NCBI RefSeq assembly: GCF_001424985.1
Contig: NZ_LMDA01000023.1
Location: forward strand, 181,495-245,494
Source: Rhizobium sp. Root1212
Lineage (GTDB): Bacteria > Pseudomonadota > Alphaproteobacteria > Rhizobiales > Rhizobiaceae
DNA: 64,000 nucleotides
Reading direction: 5' to 3'
A program made the translations under genes and the position numbers. How positions within the stretch are numbered: position 1 is the stretch's first letter; each line of letters opens with the position of its first letter. The notes below the pieces were generated by a model, which searched no databases, was not told the DNA's origin, and worked only from the letters and a program-made list of their open reading frames with translations. Shown in pieces: positions 20,170 to 28,450 of the stretch.

Positions 20170-21204
20170 TTACACCCAGCCCTGCAATTCACGACGCACG
20201 ACATGCTCCAGCACCGCCATGCCGTCGGCGCTGTCGTTGAGACAGGGGATGTGGGTGAACTTCTCGCCGCCCGAATGGTGGAAGCTTTCGGCCGCCTGTT
20301 CGGCGATTTCTTCCAGTGTTTCGAGGCAATCCGACACGAAGCCCGGATTGATCACGGCGATGCGCTTCACACCGTCCTGCGCCAGTTTCTCGACGGTCTT
20401 GTCGGTATAGGGCCGCAGCCATTCCTCCGGGCCAAAGCGGGACTGGAAGGTGACCTGCAGCTTCTCCTTCGACCAGCCCAGTTTTTCGCGCAGCAGCCGC
20501 GCCGTCTTCTGACACTGGCAGTAGTAGGGGTCGCCCTTCTCGAAATAGGATTTCGGGATGCCGTGGAAGGAGGTGAGCACCACTTCCGGCTCCCAGTCGA
20601 GGGTGGCGAGGTGGGTCTTGATCGAATTGGCGAGCGCGTCGATATAGACCGGATCGTCGTGATAGGGCGGCACGGTTCGCAGCGCCGCCTGCCAGCGCAT
20701 CTTGAGCAGCGTCTTGAAGGCCTCGTCGTTCACCGTTGCCGTCGTCGCGGCCGTATATTGCGGATAGAGCGGGAAAACGAGAATCTTTTCGCAGCCCTGC
20801 TTCTGCAGCGCTTCGATGCGTGACGGGATCGAGGGCTGGCCGTAGCGCATGCCCCAGTCGATGACGACATTGCTGTAGCCGGCGAACGACTTCGCCATCA
20901 GTTCCGCCTGGTTGCGGGTATAGGTGCGCAGGTAGCTTTCGTTCAGGTCGTTGTTCCAGATGGTCTCATAGGCCTTGCCCACCTTGGCCGGGCGGCGGTT
21001 GAGCACGATGCCGAACAGGATCGGGTACCAGTAAAGCGGAGACCATTCGATGACGCGGCGATCCATCAGGAACTGCTTGAGATAGCGCCGCATCGATACC
21101 TTGTCGGTGCCGTCCGGCGTGCCGAGATTGACCAGCAGCACGCCGACCTTGCCATGGGCGACAGGCGGGTGGTTGGCGGGGAATGTTTCGGCAGCGAGGG
21201 ACAT
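20170..21204 (-). CDS. hemH: Ferrochelatase
   Basis: 344 residues, normal for proteobacterial HemH. It inserts Fe2+ into protoporphyrin IX, the last step of protohaem synthesis. The N-terminal VGVLLVNLGTPD block (about 20-31), the catalytic histidine in SFHGIPKSYF near 211 and the C-terminal VSDCLETLEEI block with its acidic residues are all visible. A second region with CQCQ follows the active-site His, although no Fe-S cluster is predicted in this lineage. It is monocistronic by layout. Confidence 0.95.
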   Translation of the reverse strand: MSLAAETFPANHPPVAHGKVGVLLVNLGTPDGTDKVSMRRYLKQFLMDRRVIEWSPLYWYPILFGIVLNRRPAKVGKAYETIWNNDLNESYLRTYTRNQAELMAKSFAGYSNVVIDWGMRYGQPSIPSRIEALQKQGCEKILVFPLYPQYTAATTATVNDEAFKTLLKMRWQAALRTVPPYHDDPVYIDALANSIKTHLATLDWEPEVVLTSFHGIPKSYFEKGDPYYCQCQKTARLLREKLGWSKEKLQVTFQSRFGPEEWLRPYTDKTVEKLAQDGVKRIAVINPGFVSDCLETLEEIAEQAAESFHHSGGEKFTHIPCLNDSADGMAVLEHVVRRELQGWV

Positions 21205-21279
21205 CGGGTTTCCTGCAAAAGTGGATCACGGCACCGTTACGGTTGAAGCGACCATTCGGTTCAGTGCTGTTCTTAAAAA

Positions 21280-21311
21280 TAAAAGCCGGTCCGGGAAAGC
21301 CCGGACCGGCT
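21280..21311 (-). terminator. Terminator after the 5'-nucleotidase gene
   Basis: AGCCGGTCCGGG and CCCGGACCGGCT form a perfect 12-bp stem with a 4-base loop. Read on the minus strand it is followed by TTTTATTTTT. It sits just downstream of the stop at 21334. Confidence 0.9.
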
Positions 21312-21333
21312 GGGATGACAGGGACAAATTGTC

Positions 21334-23184
21334 TTACTTGGCCGGAATCGTCAATTCCTTGCCGACCAGCAGCCGGCGCGGCGCCGGATTGCCGTTCGCA
21401 TCGGAAATGCGGTGCCACTGCTCGCCGTCGCCGTAGGCCGCCTTGGCGATATCCCAGAGCGTGTCGCCCTTGACGATGACATGCTTTGCTTCACCGGTCG
21501 GTGCGGCAGCGGTTTCGGCAGGCTTCGCCTCGGGCATCGTGGTTTCCGCCGCGGGTTGCTGGGTTGTGCCGGCAGCCGTGGCGGCAACCTCGGTGATGCG
21601 GCCGTCCGTCATCGGCTTGTAGGGCTGATGTGCGGCCAGATAGTCGGCGAGCACGATTTCCAGTCCCGGACCGTAGTCGTAGGCGTTCTCGGCCTTCTTG
21701 AAGACGCTGTAGCCATCGCCGCCGGCGCGCATGAAATTGTTGGAGACGAGGTTGTAGGTCTTGTTCGCATCAAGCGGCACGAAGGCGTCGCCTTGCCTGG
21801 TCTCGACCGAAACGACACGGCTGCCGGCCGGCTTCGACTTGTCGAAGGAGAATTTCAGCCCCGCCACCTGCGGGAAGCGGCCACCCTCTTCCTCGATCTT
21901 GCTGAGGCCGTTTTCCAGCGCCTCGGTGATCGCCGCACCCTTCACCTGGAAGGTCGATAGCGTGTTCTGGAACGGCAGAACGGTGATCACTTCGCCCATG
22001 GTGACATCGCCGGCATCGATAGATGCGCGCAAGCCGCCGCCGTTGACGATGGCAACCGTCACGCCCTGACCCTTGACGCGGTCGAGCATGGCATCGGCAA
22101 CGAGATCGCCCATCTGGCATTCCTGGACGCGGCAAACCTTGCGGTCGCCGTCGATGGCGGCGTCCGATTTGCCGATGACCTTCTTGCGTAGATCGTCGAT
22201 CGGCTTTGCAAGCTCGGCGATGCGGGTGAGAACCGTCGGATCGGGCTTGACCGAGCTGTCCATCAGGATCGGATCGCCCTTGGCCGCCTTGACGACGCCG
22301 CTGTCATCGAAGGTGACGACGAGATCGCCGAGATACTTGCTGTAGGAACCGGCCTGCACCACCGGAACCTTGTAGCCGCCGGGATTGTCGACCATCGTCG
22401 GATAGGGGCCTTCGGCCTTCTCGTCGGTGTTGGAAAGCAGGCTGTGCGAATGGCCGCCGACGACCACATCGACATCCGGGATCTTGGCGATGACGGCGAG
22501 GTCGCGCGGATAGCCGACATGGGTGAGCGCGATGATCTTGTTGACGCCCTGCTTCTTCAGGTCTTGAACGGCAGTGGTGATCGTATCCACATCCTGGCCG
22601 ATCAGCACATCGTCGCCGACCGAGGAAAGCTCCGGCGTATCGTTGGCGACGGCGCCGACGATACCGATCTTCTGGCCGCCGACATCGAGCACCAGCGACG
22701 GCTTGATGCGGTCGCCGAGCTTGGACTTGTAGCCGGGCAGCACGTTGGAGCTGAGGACCGGGAAGGTGACCTTGTCGAGGAAACCTACGAGGCCATCCTC
22801 GCCCTCGTCGAATTCATGATTGCCGACGGTCATCGCATCGAATTTCATCAGGTTGAGGAATTCGGCCTCGGCGATGCCCTTGTAGGTGGTGAAGAACAGC
22901 GACCCTTGAAAATTGTCGCCGGCGTTGAGCAGCAGCGTGTTCTTGCCGGAAAGGGCGGCGCGCTTCTCGTCGATGGCGGTCTTCAGCCGGGCGACGCCGC
23001 CAAAGCATTCGTTCTTGCCTTCCTCTTCCGCCGAGCAGGTGGAATCGAATTTGTTGATTGATTCGATGCGCGAATGCAGGTCGTTGATGTGAAGGATGTT
23101 CAGCTCATAATCGGCAAAGGCAGCGCCGGACGAAAGCGCAAGGATCGAGGCTGTCATCAGCCCGGTTCGCAAATGTCTGATCAT
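21334..23184 (-). CDS. Periplasmic 5'-nucleotidase/metallophosphatase with C-terminal LysM
   Basis: 616 residues from the ATG at 23184 (GGGAG six bases upstream; a 31-residue upstream extension is unlikely). The signal peptide is about 1-24. The calcineurin-like domain shows HINDLHSRI (33-40), AGDNFQGS, GNHEFDEG, THVGYP and GGHSHS, the di-metal ligands. The 5'-nucleotidase C-domain lies at about 360-520. A Pro/Ala/Glu-rich linker leads to a LysM module (about 567-613, VKGDTLWDIAKAAYGDGEQW). The LysM should tether the enzyme to peptidoglycan, an addition absent from classical UshA. It probably hydrolyses nucleotides or UDP-sugars in the periplasm. Confidence 0.9.
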   Translation of the reverse strand: MIRHLRTGLMTASILALSSGAAFADYELNILHINDLHSRIESINKFDSTCSAEEEGKNECFGGVARLKTAIDEKRAALSGKNTLLLNAGDNFQGSLFFTTYKGIAEAEFLNLMKFDAMTVGNHEFDEGEDGLVGFLDKVTFPVLSSNVLPGYKSKLGDRIKPSLVLDVGGQKIGIVGAVANDTPELSSVGDDVLIGQDVDTITTAVQDLKKQGVNKIIALTHVGYPRDLAVIAKIPDVDVVVGGHSHSLLSNTDEKAEGPYPTMVDNPGGYKVPVVQAGSYSKYLGDLVVTFDDSGVVKAAKGDPILMDSSVKPDPTVLTRIAELAKPIDDLRKKVIGKSDAAIDGDRKVCRVQECQMGDLVADAMLDRVKGQGVTVAIVNGGGLRASIDAGDVTMGEVITVLPFQNTLSTFQVKGAAITEALENGLSKIEEEGGRFPQVAGLKFSFDKSKPAGSRVVSVETRQGDAFVPLDANKTYNLVSNNFMRAGGDGYSVFKKAENAYDYGPGLEIVLADYLAAHQPYKPMTDGRITEVAATAAGTTQQPAAETTMPEAKPAETAAAPTGEAKHVIVKGDTLWDIAKAAYGDGEQWHRISDANGNPAPRRLLVGKELTIPAK

Positions 23185-23350
23185 GGAAATCTCCCGGTTG
23201 TCGGATCGCCGGTTTGCCGGCGTCGGCTTGGACCACGGCAGCCTGCGAAGGCTGCCGCTCGGGACGGATCGTTTCACTCGATTGCGCTGACATCAAGCCA
23301 TAATTTCGCCTTCGCCTGCCTCAGCTCTTCGAGGGTTAACGGGCAAGACA

Positions 23351-23380
23351 AAGCCGGCACGCGCAGGGCGCGGCCGGCTT
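23351..23380 (-). terminator. Hairpin terminator after the Omp10-like gene
   Basis: AAGCCGGC(A)CGCGC pairs with GCGCGGCCGGCTT. On the minus strand it is followed by a weak TTTGTCTT tract. It lies just past the stop at 23407. Confidence 0.6.
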
Positions 23381-23406
23381 CAAACAGGCTCTATCCGTAA
23401 GCGGCT

Positions 23407-23772
23407 TTAAATCTGCCGCGTCAGCGTGAACTGTGCGCCGGTCTGGGTCGTGCAGTTCAGCTGGCTGGAGGTGACCAGTGCGCAGTTCACCAGCGACGAC
23501 GTCTGCTTGATGTTGGAATAGAGGTTGATCTGGGTGACGTTGCCGTTGGTCGTGTAGGTGCCCGATCCCAGCTGCTGGTTCGTCCCGTCGCTCGTGCGCG
23601 TCTGGAACTGCCCGCTGGAGAAGGTCGAGATGACGCCCTGCGCTCCGACCCAGCTTCCTTCCACGCCGGCCGGCGCGGTGCGCTGCGGCTGCGAGACCTG
23701 CACCTCCCGTGGCGCCTGGCAGGCGGCAAGCCCGACTGCGGACAGGATGGCAAGCATGGTGATCGGCTTCAT
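23407..23772 (-). CDS. omp10: Outer-membrane lipoprotein, Omp10-like
   Basis: 121 residues with a lipoprotein signal: hydrophobic segment then LAAC, so C18 should be lipidated. The mature part resembles Brucella Omp10 as I remember it. Shared features are an AGVEGSWV start, a TFSSGQFQTRTSDGTN segment, and a C-terminal VNCALVTSSQLNCTTQTGAQFT stretch (first 20 residues VNCALVTSSQLNCTTQTGAQ) with two cysteines that could form a disulfide. Such proteins are beta-rich inhibitor/avidin-like surface lipoproteins and Brucella antigens. Function unknown. It is monocistronic, with a terminator-like hairpin downstream. Confidence 0.8.
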   Translation of the reverse strand: MKPITMLAILSAVGLAACQAPREVQVSQPQRTAPAGVEGSWVGAQGVISTFSSGQFQTRTSDGTNQQLGSGTYTTNGNVTQINLYSNIKQTSSLVNCALVTSSQLNCTTQTGAQFTLTRQI

Positions 23773-23885
23773 TACTATCTCCCGGTAGGCGTGAAACGTT
23801 CACGTCTTTTCGTCGCAAAAACCATGCCGTGAACGCTGGTTGAATGCAAGGGCGGCCAAGCCACACCCTTCATGCCAAATGAAAA

Positions 23886-23910
23886 ACGCCCGGAGATGTT
23901 CCCCGGGCGC
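23886..23910 (-). terminator. Terminator after homospermidine synthase
   Basis: CGCCCGG and CCGGGCG pair around a 9-base loop. On the minus strand the hairpin is followed by TTTTT. It is 28 bases past the stop at 23938. Confidence 0.8.
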
Positions 23911-23937
23911 TTTCCCAATATTCTATCCTTCGCGCAA

Positions 23938-25389
23938 TCAGCGCACGAGGATGTTCTTGAACTGCCACGGGTCCTTCTCGTCGAGGTCTTCGGGGAAGAG
24001 GCCCGGACGGCCTTCGAGCGGGGTCCAGTCGGTGTAGTGGCCTTCGACCGGGCCGAGATACTGCGACTGCACTTCGAGGCAGCGCTTGTAGTCGATCTCG
24101 TCGGCTTCAACGATGCCGGCCTTCGGGTTTTCAAGCGCCCAGACCATGCCGGACAGAACGGCCGAGGTCACCTGCAGGCCGGTAGCGTTCTGGTAGGGCG
24201 CGATACGGCGGGTTTCTTCCAGCGACAGGCGCGAACCGTACCAGTAGGCGTTCTTGTCGTGGCCGTAGAGCAGCACGCCGAGTTCGTCGAGGCCGTCGAC
24301 CAGTTCGTTCTCGTCGAGAACGTGGAGGACCGGCTGGGCCTTGCCGCCATTGCCGAACATCTCATGCAGCGACAGTACGGCATCGTTGGCCGGATGATAG
24401 GCGTAGTGGCAGGTCGGGCGGTAGGCGACGTCGCCGTCCTTGTCGCGGACGGTGAAGTAGTCGGCAATCGAGATCGACTCGTTGTGGGTCACCAGGAAGC
24501 CATACTGCGGGCCGGGCGTCGGGCACCAGGTGCGAACGCGGGTGTTGGCGCCCGGCTGTTCCAGATAGATGGCGGCCTTGCAGCCCTTCTTGTGCTTCTT
24601 GGCGTTCTTCGGCATCCAGTTTTCATGGGTGCCCCAGCCGAGTTCGGCCGGCTGCAGGCCTTCCGAGATGAAGCCTTCGACCGACCAGGTGTTCCAGAAG
24701 ACGTTGAACGGCTTCGGGTTCTTGGTGCGCTGGGTGTCGCGCTCGGCAATGTGGATGCCCTTGACGCCGACCTTCTTCATCAGCTTGGCCCAGCCTTCGC
24801 GGTCGTGCTGGTCCGGCTCGTCGAACTTGATGTCGAGATCGTTGGCGAGGTTCACCAGCGCCTTCTTGACGAACCACGAGACCATGCCCGGATTTGCGCC
24901 GCAGGTGGAAACGGCCGTTGCGCCGCCGGGGTTCTTCTTCTTTTCATGGCGAAGCGTTTCGCGCAGCGCATAGTTGGTGCGGTCGGCGTTCTTCATGTTC
25001 TTGTCGAAATAGAAGCCGAGCCAGGGCTCGATGACCGTGTCGATGTAGAGCACGTCGAGCTTGCGGCAGAGACGCATCAAGTCCACCGAGCCGGTATCGA
25101 CCGAGAGGTTGACGCAGAAGCCTTGGCCGCCGCCTTCGGTGAGCAGCGGCTTCAGCAGTTCCTTGTAGTTGTCCTTGGTGACATAGGCCTTGATATGGCG
25201 GACGCCGTGCTTGGCGAGGATTTCCATGTCGGCTGCATCGTCGCGCGGGTCGATGACGACCATCCGGCTCTTGTCGAACTTGAAGTGGCGTTCGATCAGC
25301 GGCAGGGTGCCGCGGCCGATCGAGCCGAAACCGATCATCACGATCGGACCTGTGATTTCGCCATAAACCGTATGGTTGGTTTCTGCCAT
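23938..25389 (-). CDS. hss: Homospermidine synthase
   Basis: 483 residues, the length of bacterial Hss. It condenses putrescine units, or putrescine with spermidine, with NAD as prosthetic cofactor to make sym-homospermidine, the main polyamine of many rhizobia. The Rossmann motif is GFGSIGRG at 20-27, followed by ERHFKFDKSRMVVIDPRDD. The CGANPGMVSWFVK block and WYGSRLSLEETR near the C-terminus are characteristic. It is monocistronic with its own terminator. Codon use matches its neighbours. Confidence 0.95.
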   Translation of the reverse strand: MAETNHTVYGEITGPIVMIGFGSIGRGTLPLIERHFKFDKSRMVVIDPRDDAADMEILAKHGVRHIKAYVTKDNYKELLKPLLTEGGGQGFCVNLSVDTGSVDLMRLCRKLDVLYIDTVIEPWLGFYFDKNMKNADRTNYALRETLRHEKKKNPGGATAVSTCGANPGMVSWFVKKALVNLANDLDIKFDEPDQHDREGWAKLMKKVGVKGIHIAERDTQRTKNPKPFNVFWNTWSVEGFISEGLQPAELGWGTHENWMPKNAKKHKKGCKAAIYLEQPGANTRVRTWCPTPGPQYGFLVTHNESISIADYFTVRDKDGDVAYRPTCHYAYHPANDAVLSLHEMFGNGGKAQPVLHVLDENELVDGLDELGVLLYGHDKNAYWYGSRLSLEETRRIAPYQNATGLQVTSAVLSGMVWALENPKAGIVEADEIDYKRCLEVQSQYLGPVEGHYTDWTPLEGRPGLFPEDLDEKDPWQFKNILVR

Positions 25390-25735
25390 TTTGGTCTTTC
25401 TCCTGCGGATAGCGGATTGTTTTGGGGTCGAAAATGCCCCGATGCTGCTTTGGAAGGCCTAGAGCACAGATTCCTGTCACAATAAAGAGGTGAGGGGCAA
25501 GTGGCTTCGATCGTGCTTAATCTTCGCAGCGCCTGCGCAGGGTCGCAAACAGGGCGAACGCCTGGAGGGCGGGGTCGTTCTCCCTCTCGGTCTCTGTTCC
25601 TTATCCGGTCAAAGCCGGCGGGTCGTTAAGCATAGTCATGTCCTTCGGCTATGCCGGGATGCAATCCGCTAGATTTTGCAATTCCTGTTGCCGGGGCTTG
25701 TCTATAAAGTCAGCCGGGCATGCGAGACCGATACC
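25390..25735. other. hss-GGDEF divergent intergenic region
   Basis: 346 bases. The hss side holds its leader and probable promoter. The middle has a GC-rich stretch with short frames of no recognisable product, and the right side leads to the diguanylate cyclase. I saw no convincing riboswitch, operator or small gene. Confidence 0.4.
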
Positions 25736-26644
25736 ATGGATGAAATTGCCTCCAGCCTTGCCGAGCTCAGGGATGCGACCGATGTTCTGATTGCGCTTTA
25801 TGACGCCGACGACCGGCTGCGCTATGCCAATGACGCCTTTCGCGCCACCTTCGCGCTCGATGCCGATGAAACCCCGCTCTGGCCGGACATGATGCGGCGC
25901 AATCGCGCGCGCGGGCTCGGCACGGTGATCCGCGTCGACAATTTCGATGCCTGGATCGCTTCTGCGCAGTCGCGCCGCGGTAAGGCGCCGTTCCGCGCCT
26001 ATGAGACCGATCTCGTCGACGGCCGCTGGCTGTGGATGACGGAAACGGTCAACCGCGACGGCTGGATGCTGTGTATCGCCAGCGACATCACCCATCTTCG
26101 CGTCGAAGAGCGCAACCTGCGCCAGGACCGCGATCTCGCCATGCGGGCCTCGCAGACCGACGAACTGACCGGCATCTCCAACCGCCGCTATGTCATGGGC
26201 AAGCTCGAGGAGATGGTGGTCGGCAACCGGCCGGAGCAGCCGCGCGACGGATGCCTGTGCATCCTCGATATCGACTTCTTCAAGGGCATCAACGACCTCT
26301 ACGGGCATCAGGTGGGCGACGACGTGCTCTTGGATTTTGCCCGCAGGGTGCAGCCGATCGTGCGCCGGCGCGATTGTTTCGGCCGGGTCGGCGGCGAGGA
26401 GTTCATGCTGCTTTTGCCGGATACGACGCGTGAGGAAGCCGAAGCGATTGTCGAACGCATCATGGGGGTGGTGCGGGCTTCCCGGCCGCTGCCGGGGGCG
26501 CCGCTGTTTCGCTACACCTGCTCGGCGGGGCTTTCCGTGATGGTCGCGGGCGATTGCGCAAAGACGCTCTACTCCCGCGCCGATGCAGCACTTTACGATG
26601 CCAAGCAATCCGGCCGCGACAGGATCATCGTCGCGGCAGCCTGA
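25736..26644 (+). CDS. Diguanylate cyclase with N-terminal PAS-like sensor
   Basis: 302 residues from the ATG at 25736; a longer frame upstream adds 20 residues unlike the family. A PAS-like domain covers about 10-120 (LIALYDADDRLRYANDAFRA, ending ASDITHLRVEER). The GGDEF domain covers about 140-300 with active site GGEEF at 219-223. RRRD at 210-213 is a proper inhibitory I-site, so product feedback is expected. It makes cyclic-di-GMP, controlling attachment and motility. No membrane segment, so a cytosolic signal is sensed. It converges on the aminotransferase gene with a six-base gap. Confidence 0.92.
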   Translation: MDEIASSLAELRDATDVLIALYDADDRLRYANDAFRATFALDADETPLWPDMMRRNRARGLGTVIRVDNFDAWIASAQSRRGKAPFRAYETDLVDGRWLWMTETVNRDGWMLCIASDITHLRVEERNLRQDRDLAMRASQTDELTGISNRRYVMGKLEEMVVGNRPEQPRDGCLCILDIDFFKGINDLYGHQVGDDVLLDFARRVQPIVRRRDCFGRVGGEEFMLLLPDTTREEAEAIVERIMGVVRASRPLPGAPLFRYTCSAGLSVMVAGDCAKTLYSRADAALYDAKQSGRDRIIVAAA

Positions 26645-26650
26645 GCAAAG

Positions 26651-27277
26651 TCAGTTTTCCAGCCGGCAGGCAATCAGGCCACGCAGGGAGTTGCCCATGA
26701 AGAGGCGGCCCTTTTTCACATCTGCAAGCGTCAGGCGCTGGACGCGGGCACGGCGTTCGCAGATGAACTGCGTGCGCAGCACGCCTGCCAGCAGCCCGCT
26801 GGAAATCGGCGGTACCTTCAATATGCCCGAACCGTCATCGAAGAAACAGGAGGTGATGGTGCCCTCGCAGATTTCACCCTTCTCGTTGAGCAGCAGCACT
26901 TCATCCGCCTCTTCGGCACTATACTCCGCCCGCGCTGCTTCGTAGATCGCGCGGCGACTGGTCTTGTAACGCAAGAGGGGATCGCGCGAATTCAGCCGGT
27001 GCGATGCCACGCGCACTTTCCAGACGGTATCCTCCGCCAACGGCGTGAACGGCGCCGTGGTGACGACGATCTCGCCTTCGGCAGAAAGGGTCAGCCGCAC
27101 GCGCAACAACTGTCCGGCATCCTGTAAAGCTTTTGCCAGTTCGCCTTTTGCGTTTTCAGCGCCCTTGAAGCCGAGCCGTGATGCCGAGCGTTGCAGGCGG
27201 GCGAGATGCAGGCGTTCGCGAACGATGCCGGTTTCCGGCTCGTAGCGCATGGTCTCGATCAGCGAAAAATCCGTCAT
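26651..27277 (-). CDS. Aminotransferase class IV (aminodeoxychorismate lyase-like)
   Basis: 208 residues from the ATG at 27277, which overlaps the pabB stop by four bases (ATGA); an upstream 66-residue extension is a pabB shadow. Residues LLRYKTSRRAIYEAARAE contain the expected PLP lysine, and EVLLLNEKGEICEGTI is the cofactor-pocket block of class IV aminotransferases. Coupling to pabB points to conversion of aminodeoxychorismate to 4-aminobenzoate and pyruvate for folate. It is short for PabC (about 270) and diverged, so the exact activity is an inference. Confidence 0.78.
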   Translation of the reverse strand: MTDFSLIETMRYEPETGIVRERLHLARLQRSASRLGFKGAENAKGELAKALQDAGQLLRVRLTLSAEGEIVVTTAPFTPLAEDTVWKVRVASHRLNSRDPLLRYKTSRRAIYEAARAEYSAEEADEVLLLNEKGEICEGTITSCFFDDGSGILKVPPISSGLLAGVLRTQFICERRARVQRLTLADVKKGRLFMGNSLRGLIACRLEN

Positions 27278-28431
27278 TGCTCGACCCTGATGTCGCCGAG
27301 GGCGAAACGGGCCTTCAGCAGGCATTCCGCATATTCGGATTCGGCGTTGGAATCGAAGACGATGCCGCCGCCGACATTGAAGACGGCCTTTCCATCGGGA
27401 TACAGCGACAGCGTGCGGATCGCGACATTGAAGCGCATGGTGCCGTCCGGGGCGATGAAGCCGATCGCGCCGCAATAGGCATCGCGCGGGCCGGTCTCCA
27501 GATCGTGCAGGATTTCCATGGCGCGCATTTTCGGCGCGCCGGTGATCGAGCCGCAGGGAAACAGCGCCTCGAAGATATCGCGGATACCGATGTCGAGGCG
27601 CAAATGGGCGCGCACATGGCTCACCATCTGGTGCACGGTCGGATAGGTCTCGACATCGAAGAGTTTCGGCACGTCGAGCGTGCCGACTTCGGTGATCCGC
27701 GAGATATCGTTGCGCAGCAGATCGACGATCATCCGGTTTTCGGCCTGCGATTTCGGATCGGCCTTCATTTCCGCGATCAGCGCTTCGTCTTCGGCTGCCG
27801 TGGCACCACGCGGAGCAGTGCCTTTCATCGGATGGGTTTCGATCCAGCGATCCTTGTCCACCCGGAAGAACAGTTCCGGCGAGCGCGACAGCAGCATCGG
27901 GCCGTCGAGCGAAACGAAAGCGCCGTATTTCACAGGCTGCCGTTCAATCAGCGACCAGAAGGCGGAAAGCGGATCGCCCGACCAGCGGGCCGAGATCGGC
28001 ATGGTGAGGTTTGCCTGATAGCAATCGCCCTGCCGCAGGTGTTGATGCAGCTTCTGGAACCGCTCGCGATAGGCGGCAAAGTCCCAGCCAGCCTTCGGCT
28101 CGGTGAGGAACGGCTCGTTTTCGACCCGCCGCCTTGGCTGCGAAAGGGCGTGGTCCTCCTGCGGCGCATCGAAGACGCCGAAGGACATCAGCGGTGTTTC
28201 CCGGTTTTCCTCGGCGAAGGGAGCGAGCTTATCTTCGAACAGATGGCCGGCCTCATAGCTCATGAAGCCGGCGAGCCATTGGCCTGCCTTTTGTGCCTTC
28301 TCCATCTCCGCCAGCCCACGCCGGAATTCGGCTTTGGTGCGTGCGGTGATCACGCGCAAGGGCTCCGCGAAGACAGTGGTCCTGTTCGCGCTGTCATCCC
28401 GGAACAGGACGAAGGGGCCGTGATCAGTCAT
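27274..28431 (-). CDS. pabB: Aminodeoxychorismate synthase component I
   Basis: 385 residues from the ATG at 28431; a TTG at 28464 would overlap pepF and is less likely. It is a chorismate-binding enzyme without the amidotransferase domain. Key blocks are MSYEAGHLFE, HPMKGTAPRG, RNDISRI and the C-terminal PCGSITGAPK and NVGGGIV. It makes 4-amino-4-deoxychorismate with a separate PabA glutaminase. It is translationally coupled to the class IV aminotransferase, forming a 4-aminobenzoate unit for folate. The start lies 19 bases past the pepF stop. Confidence 0.92.
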   Translation of the reverse strand: MTDHGPFVLFRDDSANRTTVFAEPLRVITARTKAEFRRGLAEMEKAQKAGQWLAGFMSYEAGHLFEDKLAPFAEENRETPLMSFGVFDAPQEDHALSQPRRRVENEPFLTEPKAGWDFAAYRERFQKLHQHLRQGDCYQANLTMPISARWSGDPLSAFWSLIERQPVKYGAFVSLDGPMLLSRSPELFFRVDKDRWIETHPMKGTAPRGATAAEDEALIAEMKADPKSQAENRMIVDLLRNDISRITEVGTLDVPKLFDVETYPTVHQMVSHVRAHLRLDIGIRDIFEALFPCGSITGAPKMRAMEILHDLETGPRDAYCGAIGFIAPDGTMRFNVAIRTLSLYPDGKAVFNVGGGIVFDSNAESEYAECLLKARFALGDIRVEQ

Positions 28432-28450
28432 GTCTTCAAACCTGGCGATG

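Noticed and set aside
25490-25672. 60-codon frame between hss and the diguanylate cyclase
   Set aside because: Arg/Gly/Ser-rich translation without a good ribosome site, typical of chance frames.
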